From CAILZL01 sp963791615 (GTDB taxonomy: Bacteria; Pseudomonadota; Gammaproteobacteria; Steroidobacterales; Steroidobacteraceae), in contig CAWBTE010000006.1 in assembly GCA_963791615.1 (NCBI GenBank), positions 1,426,001 to 1,490,000 of the forward strand: a stretch of DNA of 64,000 nt. The letters run 5' to 3'. How positions within the stretch are numbered: the stretch's first letter is position 1; each line of letters starts with the position of its first letter. Shown here one piece after another: positions 1 to 9,253 of the stretch. The position numbers were made by a program, and so were the translations under genes. Below the pieces are notes generated by a model, which had not been told where the DNA came from, did not search any database, and saw only the letters and a program-made list of their open reading frames with translations.

Positions 1-2799
1 TACGCCATCGCCGACATCACCATCGACTTTAACGATGGCACGGACATCTACTGGGCGCGCCAGCAGGTCAACGAACGGCTCAACAACATCCTGCCTGACT
101 TGCCCGGCACGGTAAGTGGCGGACTGGCGCCGATCACCACACCGCTGGGTGATATGTTCATGTTCACCATCGAAGGCCCGCTGTCGCTCACCGAGAAGCG
201 CACGCTGCTGGACTGGACCATTCGCCCGCAGCTGCGCAGCATCGTCGGCGTGGCGGATGTGAACTCGCTCGGCGGTTTCGTGAAAAGTTTCGAAGTGGTG
301 CCCGATGTCACCGCACTGGCGGCACGCGGCCTGTCCCTCACAGAACTGCAAACCGCGCTGGAAATGAACAATCGCAATGATGGCGCGGGCCGCCTGAGTG
401 ACAACGAAGAAGCACTGCTGGTGCGCAGCGATGGCAGCCTGGTGACACTGGATGACGTGCGCGCCGTCGTCATTGGCGTGCATGACGATACGCCGGTACG
501 TGTCGGTGACGTGGCCGAAGTCCGCATCGGACACCTGACCCGCTACGGGCAAGTGACTCATGACGGCAAGGGCGAAGCCGTTGAAGGTCTGGTGCTGGGC
601 TTGCGCGGCGCTAACTCACGACAGATCGTGCAATCCGTTGAGCAGAAGCTGCAGGAACTGCAACCGCTGCTGCCTGAAGGCACTTCGCTGAAGACTTTCT
701 ACAGTCGTGGCGATCTGGTGGAGCGTGCGGTCGGTACGGTTTCCACCGCGTTGCTGGAAGCCATCGTGCTGGTGATGATCCTGCTGTTTGTGTTTCTGGG
801 ACATCTGCGCGCCGCGATTGTCGTGGCGGTGATGCTGCCCTTGTCGGCGCTGGCCACTTTCATGGCGATGCGGCTGTACGGCCTGTCGGCCAACCTCATG
901 TCGCTGGGTGGTCTGGCCATCGCCATCGGCATGCTGGTGGATGCAGCGGTAGTAGTGGTGGAAAACATCGAAGCGCATCAGGCGCATGCGCCGGGTGGCG
1001 TGCAGCGTTCAACCCTGCATGTGATCTATCGCGCGGTGCAGGAAGTGGCGCTGCCGGTTACGTCGGGTATCGCCATCATCGCCATCGTATTCCTGCCGCT
1101 GCTGACGCTGCAGGGCCTGGAGGGCAAGCTGTTTGCGCCCGTGGCGCTGACCATCGTGTTCGCGCTGATCAGTTCGTTGCTGTTGTCGCTGACCGTCATT
1201 CCGGTGCTGGCTTCCTACCTGCTGACCAAGGGCGTACACGACACCCCCTGGCTGGTGCGCAAGATCGAGCATCAGTACGCACGACTGCTGGACTGGTGCA
1301 TGCCACGCGAGTCACTGGTGTACGGAGCAGCGCTGGCTGCGCTGCTGCTGGCCGTCGTGCTGTTTCCATTCATCGGCAAGTCATTCATGCCCACCATGGA
1401 TGAAGGCGATATCGTTTTGCAGCTGGAAAAAGTGCCCTCCATCAACCTGCAACAGTCATCGTTGATTGACGAACAGATCGAAAAACGCATTCTGGAAACC
1501 GTGCCGGAAGTGGCAACCATCGTGTCGCGCGTGGGCTCGGATGAACTGGGCCTGGACCCCATGGGCACCAATGAAACCGACAGCTTCATCAAGCTCAAGT
1601 CACGTAATGAATGGCGCAACCAGGACAAGGAATGGCTGATTGACCAGATCCGCCAGGTAGGCAGCGAATTTGCCGGTGTCACCTTCAGCTTCACGCAGCC
1701 CATTGATATGCGCGTGTCGGAACTCATCTCCGGAACCCGCGGTGATCTGGCCGTGAAGATATACGGACCCAGCCTGAGCACCATCGACGAGCTGGCCGGA
1801 CAGATTGCAGAAGTGCTGGGCAGGATCGACGGCAGTGAAGATGTCGTCACTACGCAGAATGCCGGCGTGCAGTATCTGCAACTGGAAATTGATCGCCTTG
1901 CCGCGGGTCGCTACGGACTGTCAGTGGAAGACATCCAGAACGATCTGCGCACCCTGGTGGAAGGTCGCACCATCGGCATCATCAATGAAGAAGGCAGGCG
2001 TCTGCCGTTGATCATGCGTGGTGGTGAATCGGTGCAGATGTCACCGCAGCTGTTCCAGCAGGTACGTTTGCCGGTTAGCGATGGCGAGCCCATCGCACTC
2101 AGTCAGGTGGCCAGACTGGTTGCTACCGATGGCCCGGTGAAGATCGACCGCGAAAACACCACACGCGTTGCAGTGGTGCGTTCCAATGTTCGTAATCGCG
2201 ATCTGGTTGGCTTTGTCGAAGAAGCCAAAGCCGAAGTGGGCAAGCAGGTACAGCTGCCCACTGGCTATTCGCTGAGCTGGAGCGGCCAGTTCGAGAACCA
2301 GCAGCGCACTGCGGCGCGCCTGGCGATTGTCGTCCCCATTGCACTGGGCCTGATTTTCCTGTTGCTGTTCGCCACCTTTGGTTCGATCCGGCAGGCGTTG
2401 CTGGTGCTGGTGAACATTCCCTTCGCCATGATCGGTGGTGTGTACCTGCTGGCGGTTACCGGTGAGTATCTGTCCGTGCCCGCCTCGGTGGGCTTCATCG
2501 CCTTGATGGGCATTGCGGTACTCAATGGCCTGGTGATGATCGCCTGCTTCAATCAGCTGCTCGACAAAGGCATGGCCGCGCACGACGTCGTCAAGCAAGG
2601 CGCTCTGCGCCGCCTGCGCCCGGTGCTGATGACGGCCAGCATTACGGCCTTCGGCCTGATTCCCCTGTTGTTCGCCACCGGGCCGGGCTCCGAGATCCAG
2701 CGGCCGCTGGCGATTGTGGTCATCGGTGGCCTGATCAGCTCCACGCTGCTGACTCTGGTGCTGCTGCCCAGCCTGTTCAAACGTTTTGCCACACGCTAG
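1..2799 (+). CDS. Heavy-metal RND efflux permease, CzcA/CusA type, 5' end missing
   Basis: Inner-membrane proton antiporter that would export metal cations through a periplasmic adaptor and an outer-membrane channel. The reading frame is open from base 1, so the start lies outside the window. About 930 residues are present of a usual 1,030-1,050, so roughly 100 N-terminal residues are missing. The fourth transmembrane helix reads GMLVDAAVVVVEN, the form typical of the heavy-metal (HME) branch rather than the drug branch, and the pore-domain segment near GDVAEVRIG also fits CzcA. Hydrophobic clusters of two six-helix halves are visible (encoded near 740-1230 and 2320-2790). Ten bases downstream lies a DUF3240 gene, then a TolC-like gene, so this is the end of a czc-like operon; the adaptor gene is probably upstream. 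The metal cannot be told from this fragment. Confidence 0.93.
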   Translation, partial: YAIADITIDFNDGTDIYWARQQVNERLNNILPDLPGTVSGGLAPITTPLGDMFMFTIEGPLSLTEKRTLLDWTIRPQLRSIVGVADVNSLGGFVKSFEVVPDVTALAARGLSLTELQTALEMNNRNDGAGRLSDNEEALLVRSDGSLVTLDDVRAVVIGVHDDTPVRVGDVAEVRIGHLTRYGQVTHDGKGEAVEGLVLGLRGANSRQIVQSVEQKLQELQPLLPEGTSLKTFYSRGDLVERAVGTVSTALLEAIVLVMILLFVFLGHLRAAIVVAVMLPLSALATFMAMRLYGLSANLMSLGGLAIAIGMLVDAAVVVVENIEAHQAHAPGGVQRSTLHVIYRAVQEVALPVTSGIAIIAIVFLPLLTLQGLEGKLFAPVALTIVFALISSLLLSLTVIPVLASYLLTKGVHDTPWLVRKIEHQYARLLDWCMPRESLVYGAALAALLLAVVLFPFIGKSFMPTMDEGDIVLQLEKVPSINLQQSSLIDEQIEKRILETVPEVATIVSRVGSDELGLDPMGTNETDSFIKLKSRNEWRNQDKEWLIDQIRQVGSEFAGVTFSFTQPIDMRVSELISGTRGDLAVKIYGPSLSTIDELAGQIAEVLGRIDGSEDVVTTQNAGVQYLQLEIDRLAAGRYGLSVEDIQNDLRTLVEGRTIGIINEEGRRLPLIMRGGESVQMSPQLFQQVRLPVSDGEPIALSQVARLVATDGPVKIDRENTTRVAVVRSNVRNRDLVGFVEEAKAEVGKQVQLPTGYSLSWSGQFENQQRTAARLAIVVPIALGLIFLLLFATFGSIRQALLVLVNIPFAMIGGVYLLAVTGEYLSVPASVGFIALMGIAVLNGLVMIACFNQLLDKGMAAHDVVKQGALRRLRPVLMTASITAFGLIPLLFATGPGSEIQRPLAIVVIGGLISSTLLTLVLLPSLFKRFATR

Positions 2800-2809
2800 G
2801 CCATCCAAC

Positions 2810-3121
2810 ATGAGCAACTACAACTGCATGCTGACGCTGGCACTGCCTTCGGCTCTGGAAGAGGAAGTGCTGGATTTTCTGCAACAGCACCCGGAATGGG
2901 TCAATGGCTTTTCTGTGGTTCATGCGGAAGGTTTTGGCGCCGGCTCAAAACTGCGCAGCACAATTGAGCAGGTGCGTGGTCGTGCACAACGCGTACTGAT
3001 CCAGCTGCTGCTGGATGAAGCACATCGCGAACCACTGACCACAGCCCTGTTTGCACTCTTTCCCAGCGATGAGATCGCATGGTGGACAACCCCCGTTACC
3101 GGATCCGGGAGACTGGCATGA
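2810..3121 (+). CDS. DUF3240 family protein of a metal-efflux operon
   Basis: Small protein of 103 residues of the DUF3240 family, which occurs next to CzcA-type pumps; its fold is likely PII-like ferredoxin and its role is unknown, perhaps metal or nucleotide sensing. The ATG at 2810 was preferred to an in-frame TTG at 2786 because it gives the usual family start and lies just behind the czcA stop. No signal peptide or membrane segment is seen, so it should be cytoplasmic. Its stop overlaps the ATG of the next gene (ATGA at 3118-3121), which suggests translational coupling with the channel gene. Confidence 0.75.
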   Translation: MSNYNCMLTLALPSALEEEVLDFLQQHPEWVNGFSVVHAEGFGAGSKLRSTIEQVRGRAQRVLIQLLLDEAHREPLTTALFALFPSDEIAWWTTPVTGSGRLA

Positions 3122-4383
3122 GACCCTGGCTGCGCGTTGGTATTGCAGCATCCCTGCTCGGCGGCTTTCATGGGCTGCACGCTGCGGACTACATGAGTGT
3201 GCTACCGGAAGCAGCACAGGCGCATGCCGCCCTGGATCAATCACCCCAGATCCGTATAGCCAGAGCCAGAGTGGACATCGGTGCCGCGCAACGTCGACGC
3301 ATCAAGGCCGGCGCCGGTGAATGGGCGGTCAGCGTACTGAATGATCAGCGTACCGACGGACTGGGTGAGAAATTTCAGGAACAGGAGTACAGCCTGTCAC
3401 GACAGCTGCGCTGGCCCAACAAGTACCTGCTCGACCAACACATCGGCGATGCCACTACGGAAGTGGCCGAGTATGCGTTTGAAGATGCCTGGCATGAAGC
3501 CGGACGCAGCCTGCTGGCCAGCTGGTTCAATTGCCTGCGCACGCGCAGTGAAGCGCAGCTGCTCAATCAGCAGGTGACGGTGCTGGAACAGCAGTTGGCG
3601 GCAGTCAGCAAACGTGTCAGCGCCGGCGATGCCCCGGCCCTTGAACAATCGCAGGCACAGGCTGAGCTGGAGCGTATCAAGGTGCTGCACAATCAGGCCG
3701 AGCAAGCGGCACGCAGTGCGGTGCTGCTGTTGCAGCAGGATTTTCCCGATATCCGGGCACCCGGCGCAAGCTTGACGCTTGCAACCCCTGAACCGCTGCA
3801 AGGCACGGATGAAGAATGGCTGGCGCGTATCCTCGGCGCAAATCATGAAATCAAGCTGGCCGAAGGCGAAGCCATGCTGGCTCGACTACAGGCTGATCGC
3901 GCTGGTCAGGATCGTCTGGGCGATCCCACTGTTGGCCTGCGCTATACCGACAACAAGGATGGCAACCGCAAGCAGGTGGGGGTATCCGTTACCCTGCCGC
4001 TGGGCAGCACTGCGCGACGCAGTGACTACGCCATCGCGCGCTCTACCTCCGCCATTGCCGAACAGAATGCGCGTGCTGCGCGCCTGAAGGTCGAATCGGA
4101 TGGTCGTCATGATCTCCTGAACACGCGCATTTCATACTCACAATGGCAGCGATTGCAGTCCATCAACAACCAGAGCACCCGCAATGCCGAGCTGGTGCAG
4201 CGCGGCTACAGCCTCGGTGAATTCACTTACAGCGAGCTGCAGATCGCGCGACGGCAAGCGCTGGAAGCTGCTTCATCCGAACAAAGTGCGCAGCTGAGCG
4301 CACTGGAAGCCAACGCCAGATTGCTGGTGGACGCGCATATGCTCTGGACACCAGAAGAAGACGAAACCGGACATAACAAATAG
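3118..4383 (+). CDS. TolC-family outer-membrane efflux protein (CzcC-like)
   Basis: Outer-membrane channel partner of the upstream metal RND pump. The start at 3118 overlaps the previous stop (ATGA) and gives a signal peptide over about residues 1-23 ending near LHAAD; a longer in-frame start at 3079 would bury that peptide. The 421-residue product has long amphipathic helical stretches rich in Ala, Gln and Glu, arranged as two TolC repeats, including the typical EQSQAQAELERIKV segment. It is shorter than multidrug TolC proteins, as is usual for CzcC. It is the last gene of the operon, followed by a 52-base gap to trmB. Confidence 0.88.
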   Translation: MRPWLRVGIAASLLGGFHGLHAADYMSVLPEAAQAHAALDQSPQIRIARARVDIGAAQRRRIKAGAGEWAVSVLNDQRTDGLGEKFQEQEYSLSRQLRWPNKYLLDQHIGDATTEVAEYAFEDAWHEAGRSLLASWFNCLRTRSEAQLLNQQVTVLEQQLAAVSKRVSAGDAPALEQSQAQAELERIKVLHNQAEQAARSAVLLLQQDFPDIRAPGASLTLATPEPLQGTDEEWLARILGANHEIKLAEGEAMLARLQADRAGQDRLGDPTVGLRYTDNKDGNRKQVGVSVTLPLGSTARRSDYAIARSTSAIAEQNARAARLKVESDGRHDLLNTRISYSQWQRLQSINNQSTRNAELVQRGYSLGEFTYSELQIARRQALEAASSEQSAQLSALEANARLLVDAHMLWTPEEDETGHNK

Positions 4384-4435
4384 CCAAGCCGCACTCGACG
4401 CGGAATAATGCGCGGCCTGACACCCGGCCACGCTA

Positions 4436-5158
4436 ATGACTGATCCAGAAACAACCCCTGCTACCGCATCCGACGCCGCGTCGAAACCACATCGACGCAT
4501 TCGCAGCTTCGTGTTGCGCATGGGCCGCATGACGGATGGTCAGCAACGCGCACTGGATATGCTCTGGCCACGCTTTGGCCTTGATTACCAGCCTGAGCAA
4601 ATTGATCCCATTGCCCTGTTCGGCCGGGACGCACCGCGTGTCATTGAAATCGGTTTTGGCACGGGCGAAGCCCTGTTTGCTTACGCGCAGGCGAATCCGG
4701 AAACGGATTGCCTGGGCATTGAAGTGCATCGACCCGGTGCCGGGCACCTGTTCCTGCAAGTGGCAAGCGCAGAACTCACCAATGTGCGCGTCAGCTGTCA
4801 CGATGCGGTGGAAGTACTGAGCAACCAGATTCCGCCAGCCAGTATTGATGCCGTGCATATTTTCTTTCCCGATCCCTGGCACAAGGCGCGTCATCACAAG
4901 CGTCGACTGATTCAGTCCGCATTCGTCGATCTGTTGGCGCATGTGCTCAAGCCGGGCGGCATGCTGCGACTGGCCACCGACTGGCAACACTACGCCGAAC
5001 ACATGCGCGCGGTGCTCGATGCGCATGCGCAATTCAGCAACACGGCGGGAGAAGCGGGCTATGCGCCACGCGCTCATGATCGTCCACTGACACGCTTTGA
5101 ACGTCGCGGTCATCGTCTCGGACATGGCGTGTGGGATATGGCGTATCAGCGACGCTGA
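4436..5158 (+). CDS. trmB: tRNA (guanine-N7)-methyltransferase
   Basis: Methylates guanine 46 in the variable loop of tRNAs using S-adenosylmethionine, in the cytoplasm. The 240-residue product shows the SAM-binding segment VIEIGFGTGEALF around residue 65, the family motif FFPDPWHKARHHKRR around residue 143, and the C-terminal T-x-F-E-x-R-G-x-x-x-G signature (TRFERRGHRLGHG). The ATG at 4436 gives a short charged N-terminal extension of about 20 residues before conserved sequence begins, so a later start is possible. It is read in the same direction as the preceding metal-efflux genes but is probably an independent unit. Confidence 0.95.
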   Translation: MTDPETTPATASDAASKPHRRIRSFVLRMGRMTDGQQRALDMLWPRFGLDYQPEQIDPIALFGRDAPRVIEIGFGTGEALFAYAQANPETDCLGIEVHRPGAGHLFLQVASAELTNVRVSCHDAVEVLSNQIPPASIDAVHIFFPDPWHKARHHKRRLIQSAFVDLLAHVLKPGGMLRLATDWQHYAEHMRAVLDAHAQFSNTAGEAGYAPRAHDRPLTRFERRGHRLGHGVWDMAYQRR

Positions 5159-5441
5159 TCTTGCATCAGATACACGCGGCGCAGGTGCGCCAGTGCAAGT
5201 GAATTCATCCGTGCAGCCTACGCCTCAAATGCAGGCAGCGCAAAGCAGGATTAATTGCTGCCCCGCAATAAAAATTGCGCTTGAATCATGGTACGCAGAG
5301 GACTACAACTCTACTCAGTCGATCCGGTAACAACACCAACATAAGTGATGTCAGTACGTATTCTGTTTTGATCGCGCAGTGACACACTTGGGCTGGCTTC
5401 TCCTGATCAGTAACGGGATCAAACCCAGTGGAGGATCACCC
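5159..5441. other. Intergenic region between trmB and the DUF6763 gene
   Basis: This stretch of 283 bases holds no convincing ORF. It is less GC-rich than its surroundings and must carry the promoter of the downstream gene. No clear terminator with a U-run was seen behind trmB. Confidence 0.5.
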
Positions 5442-5768
5442 ATGAGCTTAGTGACGCCGATAGTCGGTGACTGGTATCAAGGCGGCGATGGCGAGTTGTT
5501 TGAAGTCGTTGCCATCGACACCGATGACCAGACCATTGAAGTGCAGCACTTTGATGGCACCCTGGAAGAATTCGACAACGACGAGTGGATCGCAATGTCG
5601 CCTAAAACCGCCGAAGCGCCGGAAGACTGGACCGGTTCGCTGGATGTCGATCCCGAAGATCACGACGACGAAGACGCGCCCAGCGCCTCACCGGCCTGGC
5701 TGGGTACAGGACATCTGGATCGCGATGAGGTGGGCGGTTATTCAGAGTGGCCCGCAGCCCGGAACTGA
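5442..5768 (+). CDS. DUF6763 family small acidic protein
   Basis: Acidic protein of 108 residues of unknown function, recognised by the family pattern GDWYQ...FEVVAID...IEVQHFDG...FDNDEW...EAPEDWTG. It has no signal peptide or membrane helix and is probably cytoplasmic. The ATG at 5442 has an ideal ribosome binding site, GGAGGA at 5430-5435; a longer in-frame start at 5379 has none. The C-terminal third is rich in Asp and Glu. Family members are found as single genes across gammaproteobacteria. It is convergent with ampG, with about 60 bases between the two stops. Confidence 0.75.
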   Translation: MSLVTPIVGDWYQGGDGELFEVVAIDTDDQTIEVQHFDGTLEEFDNDEWIAMSPKTAEAPEDWTGSLDVDPEDHDDEDAPSASPAWLGTGHLDRDEVGGYSEWPAARN

Positions 5769-5829
5769 AGTAAAGCCCAGCGATTACTGCCGGTCAGGCT
5801 TCAGCCTGACCCATCAAGCCCAACAAGAT

Positions 5830-7221
5830 TCAAGAAACAGGCTTGCTGGTAAACCGTTCCGGCGCTTTTTTGCCCAGCCAGTACAACAGAACCAGGCCGG
5901 GCACACTGAGCAACGCGGTGTAGATAAAAAAGCGCGAATAGCCCAATGCGTCAACCACAAAGCCTGATGCGCCCATCAGTAACTTGCCGGGCAAGGCATA
6001 TAGCGATGACAGCACCGCATACTGCGTGGCGGTATACCGCGCACTGGTCAGGCTGGACATGAAAGCTATCAGCGAAGTGCCGTGAATGCCCAGCGCCAGA
6101 TTGTCCATGCTGTTGACGATGGCCAGTCCGACAATGTTGCTGCTGCCAGAGGCAGCCAGAATGGCGAATGCACAGTTGGAACACATCACCGCAATGCTAC
6201 CGGTGATCAGCGCGCGGCGCAGACCCAGCTTGGCGATCACAGTGCCGCCAATCAGCACACCAACCAGCGCGGAAATCACGCCGAATCCTTTCACCACCGC
6301 AGCAATCTGCTTGAGCGTGAACCCCTGATCCAGATAAAACGGATTGGCCATGACGCCCATCGCATAGTCCGTCAGGCGATAGGTGCTGATGAAGCCGAAT
6401 ACCAGCACACCCAGCATCAGGCCAAAGCGGGTAAAGAAATCGATGATGGGACACACCACGGCGCCCAGGAACCAGGAGCCTGCTGACTGCAATGCGGACG
6501 GCAAATGGCCGTTGCGCTTCACCCAGTCAATGACGCGCGCCTCCGATTGAATGGACTGCTCCTCGGCACGCGGCTGAGGTTCGCTGACAAACAGCGTAGT
6601 TACCACACCCACACCCATCATCAATGCCATGGTGGTGTACGAAGCCTGCCAGCTGAAATCTGCCGCAATCCACAACGCGCCGGCACTGGCTACCATAATT
6701 GCAACGCGATAACCCATCTGATACGCCGCCGCCATGCCACCCTGCAATTCCAGCGGCGCCGCTTCAATGCGCCAGGCATCAATCACGATGTCCTGCGTGG
6801 CGGCACAGAAAGCCACAAACAAGGTGCCGAATGCGACCGCGCTGATGCTCGCCGCAGGATCAAGATGCGCCACATGCAGCAAACCAAACCCCACACCGAC
6901 CTGCGCCAGCAACATCCAGCTGCGCCGCCGCCCCAGCAGGCGCGTCAGTATCGGCAAGGGCATGCGATCCACAATCGGCGCCCAGAGGAACTTGATGGAG
7001 TACACCAGCCCCACCCAGGCCAGCATGCCGATGGTGGCGCGATCGATGCCGGATTGTCGCAGCCAGGCAGACAGCGTGGAGAACACCAGCATGAAGGGCA
7101 GCCCGGCCGAGAAGCCCAGCAGCAACATGGCCAGTACGCGCGGGTTGCGATAGATCAGCAGCGCCTGCCACCAGCCACGCAGCAGCGAGGGTTTTTCCTG
7201 TTTGATTTCGGCTGTTGTCAC
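5830..7221 (-). CDS. ampG: AmpG-type muropeptide MFS transporter
   Basis: Inner-membrane permease of the major facilitator superfamily that imports GlcNAc-anhydro-muropeptides for cell-wall recycling. The 463-residue product starts with a short cytoplasmic tail, then LLGFSAGLPFMLVFSTLSAWLRQSG, the hallmark first helix of AmpG, followed by about 12-14 hydrophobic segments; FLWAPIVDRMPLP in the second loop is also typical. Start is a GTG at 7221 with GAGGAA about eight bases upstream. It is divergent from pyrE with about 100 bases between the starts. In this genome the recycled peptide could feed the Mpl ligase encoded near 60 kb. Confidence 0.9.
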   Translation of the reverse strand: MTTAEIKQEKPSLLRGWWQALLIYRNPRVLAMLLLGFSAGLPFMLVFSTLSAWLRQSGIDRATIGMLAWVGLVYSIKFLWAPIVDRMPLPILTRLLGRRRSWMLLAQVGVGFGLLHVAHLDPAASISAVAFGTLFVAFCAATQDIVIDAWRIEAAPLELQGGMAAAYQMGYRVAIMVASAGALWIAADFSWQASYTTMALMMGVGVVTTLFVSEPQPRAEEQSIQSEARVIDWVKRNGHLPSALQSAGSWFLGAVVCPIIDFFTRFGLMLGVLVFGFISTYRLTDYAMGVMANPFYLDQGFTLKQIAAVVKGFGVISALVGVLIGGTVIAKLGLRRALITGSIAVMCSNCAFAILAASGSSNIVGLAIVNSMDNLALGIHGTSLIAFMSSLTSARYTATQYAVLSSLYALPGKLLMGASGFVVDALGYSRFFIYTALLSVPGLVLLYWLGKKAPERFTSKPVS

Positions 7222-7325
7222 GCGTTATTCCTCAACATCAGGCAGCGAGTATACGAACTGCCATCGTGACATGTCTTCCGTTACCATTCGCCGCCAGTTT
7301 GAGTGACCGATTTGAGCACTTCGAT

Positions 7326-7979
7326 ATGAACCACTCCGCAACCGATAACCGTTCCGCCTTCGTCGATTTCTGCCTGCAACTGGGCGTGCTGCGTTTTGGC
7401 AGCTTCACGCTGAAATCGGGACGGCAGAGTCCGTATTTTTTCAACGCCGGCCTGTTCAACAGTGGCCAAGCCATCGCACAACTGGGGCGTTTCTATGCAC
7501 AGGCGATTGTTGATGCCGGCATCCCGCACGACATGTTATTTGGCCCGGCCTACAAGGGCATTCCGCTGGTAACCGCCACAGCCGTGGCGCTGGCTGATCA
7601 GCATCAGCGTGATCTGCCCTGGGCATTCAACCGCAAGGAAGCCAAAGCTCATGGCGAAGGTGGCAGCATTGTGGGCGCGCCGCTGCAGGGCCGTGTACTG
7701 ATTGTGGACGACGTGATTACCGCCGGCACCGCCATTCGCGAATCGGTGGAAATCATCCGCGCAGCCGGCGCCACACCGGCTGGCATCGTGCTGGCGCTGG
7801 ATCGTCAGGAAAAAGGCCAGACCCAGCTGTCAGCCGTACAGGAAATCGAACAGCATTACGGGCTGCCCGTGGCCAGCATCATCCGGCTGGCTGACCTGAT
7901 TGAGCATCTGCGTAGTCGCGCTGAGTCAGCAGACACCCTGCGCTCGGTGCAGCAATATCGTGATCAGTACGGCATCTGA
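7326..7979 (+). CDS. pyrE: Orotate phosphoribosyltransferase
   Basis: Converts orotate and PRPP into orotidine 5'-monophosphate in de novo pyrimidine synthesis. The product from the ATG at 7326 has 217 residues. It carries FTLKSGRQSPYFFNAGLF near the N-terminus, the loop NRKEAKAHGEGG and the PRPP-binding motif VLIVDDVITAGTA. The start was chosen because family similarity begins a few residues later; the in-frame codon at 7215 would add an unlikely 37-residue extension. The gene is followed by a DUF4124 gene in the same direction about 100 bases later. Confidence 0.95.
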   Translation: MNHSATDNRSAFVDFCLQLGVLRFGSFTLKSGRQSPYFFNAGLFNSGQAIAQLGRFYAQAIVDAGIPHDMLFGPAYKGIPLVTATAVALADQHQRDLPWAFNRKEAKAHGEGGSIVGAPLQGRVLIVDDVITAGTAIRESVEIIRAAGATPAGIVLALDRQEKGQTQLSAVQEIEQHYGLPVASIIRLADLIEHLRSRAESADTLRSVQQYRDQYGI

Positions 7980-8078
7980 GCCACACCAGTGCGAAGCGGC
8001 TCACGTTTGCGCAGCGTTAAGGTTGGCATAAGCCGGCAAGACTCAGGCAAAATGCCTCCGGTTTTCGACTATTCACCC

Positions 8079-8717
8079 ATGCACACCAAACATCTCACCT
8101 GCTTGCTGATCAGCTTGCTGCCTGTGGCGGTCGCGTTGGGCGCGGGCGCAGGTGGGCGCGAAGCGTTTTATCGCTGCCGGGGTGATAACGGCCAGACCTA
8201 CTTCGGTGACAGCATGCCCTCGCAATGCCAGAACCGGGATACCGAAGTGCTGAGCGAACGCGGCTCGGTGTTGCGCGTGATTGATGGCGCGGATTCGCGC
8301 GTTGAAAAGGCCAAGCTCAAAGTCGCCGAAGACGCCGCCCGGAAAGTGCGTCAGGACGCCGACATGCGTGATCGCATGCTGGTGGAAACCTATCTGTCGG
8401 TAGAAGAAATCGACCGGTTGCGCGACCAGCGCATGGAGCTGCTGGAGGCCCAGATCCGTATTGACGAACAGAACCTTGCCGCCCTGAAGGATCGCGAGAC
8501 TCGCCTGTTGCGTCAGGCAACCCGCTACCTGCCATACAGCACCAAGGCCAATGCCTCACCACTGCCTGCACATGTGGCGGAAGAAATGGTCAGCGTGGTT
8601 AACAGCGCGCAGATCACCCGGGATCGCATTGGCAGCAAACAACAGGAAAAGCGCGAATTACAAAACAAGTTCGCCAGTGACATCCGCCGATTCAGGGAAT
8701 TGAAGGGCTTGAAGTAG
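8079..8717 (+). CDS. DUF4124 domain-containing exported protein
   Basis: Predicted periplasmic protein of 212 residues. The ATG at 8079 gives a signal peptide (MHTKHLTCLLISLLPVAVAL) followed directly by a DUF4124 domain, seen as AFYRCRGDNGQTYFGDSMPSQC with two cysteines. Residues from about 70 to 140 are strongly charged and likely form a coiled coil (RMELLEAQIRIDEQNLAALKDRE), and the C-terminal 30 residues are again helical. DUF4124 proteins are common in gammaproteobacteria and have no assigned function. No operon partner is clear; dut follows on the opposite strand. Confidence 0.75.
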   Translation: MHTKHLTCLLISLLPVAVALGAGAGGREAFYRCRGDNGQTYFGDSMPSQCQNRDTEVLSERGSVLRVIDGADSRVEKAKLKVAEDAARKVRQDADMRDRMLVETYLSVEEIDRLRDQRMELLEAQIRIDEQNLAALKDRETRLLRQATRYLPYSTKANASPLPAHVAEEMVSVVNSAQITRDRIGSKQQEKRELQNKFASDIRRFRELKGLK

Positions 8718-8763
8718 GCGACGGGCCATATCAATTCGACAAGAAAACCCGTCCCGGCAACGA

Positions 8764-9227
8764 TCAAGCTCGCCCGGAGCTGCCAAAGCCACCCGCGCCA
8801 CGTTGGCTGGCGACGAACTCATCAACCACGTCGAACTGCACCTGCGCCACCGGCACCACCACCAGCTGTGCAATGCGCTCACCGGGATTGATGGTGAAAG
8901 CCGTCTGGCCGCGATTCCACACCGAGACGAATAGCTGACCCTGATAGTCGGAATCGATCAGCCCCACCAGATTGCCGAGCACGATGCCGTGCTTGTGCCC
9001 GAGTCCGGAGCGCGGCAACACCACTGCGGCATAACCCGCATCGGCCAGATAGATGGCAATACCGCTGGGAATCAGTTGCGTATCACCGGGCTGCAAATCT
9101 ATCGGCGCATCGATCATGGCGCGCAAATCCACACCTGCAGAACCTTCGGTGGCGTACTGCGGCAGCGGAAATTCTTGCCAATACGCGGATCGAGAATGCG
9201 CAGCTGGACGCGCTGGTGATGAGTCAT
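8764..9227 (-). CDS. dut: dUTP diphosphatase with a frameshift after codon 18
   Basis: Hydrolyses dUTP to dUMP and pyrophosphate, keeping uracil out of DNA and feeding thymidylate synthesis. The expected N-terminus MTHHQRVQLRILDPRIGK is encoded from the ATG at 9227, but the rest of the enzyme (EFPLPQYATEGSAGVDL..., LPRSGLGHKHGIVLGN, GLIDSDYQG, C-terminal RGAGGFGSSG) lies in another frame. One base is missing near 9174 between the Lys and Glu codons. With that base restored the product would be about 154 residues, the normal size. All five trimeric-dUTPase motifs are intact. The gene is usually essential, so a sequencing or assembly error is the simplest explanation. It follows coaBC closely on the same strand, a common arrangement. 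Confidence 0.88.
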
Positions 9228-9253
9228 GATGTTTGATTCTTGTTATGGATGGA

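Noticed and set aside
6505..7269. 254-codon plus-strand ORF
   Set aside because: Shadow of ampG; no start signal and no recognisable protein sequence.
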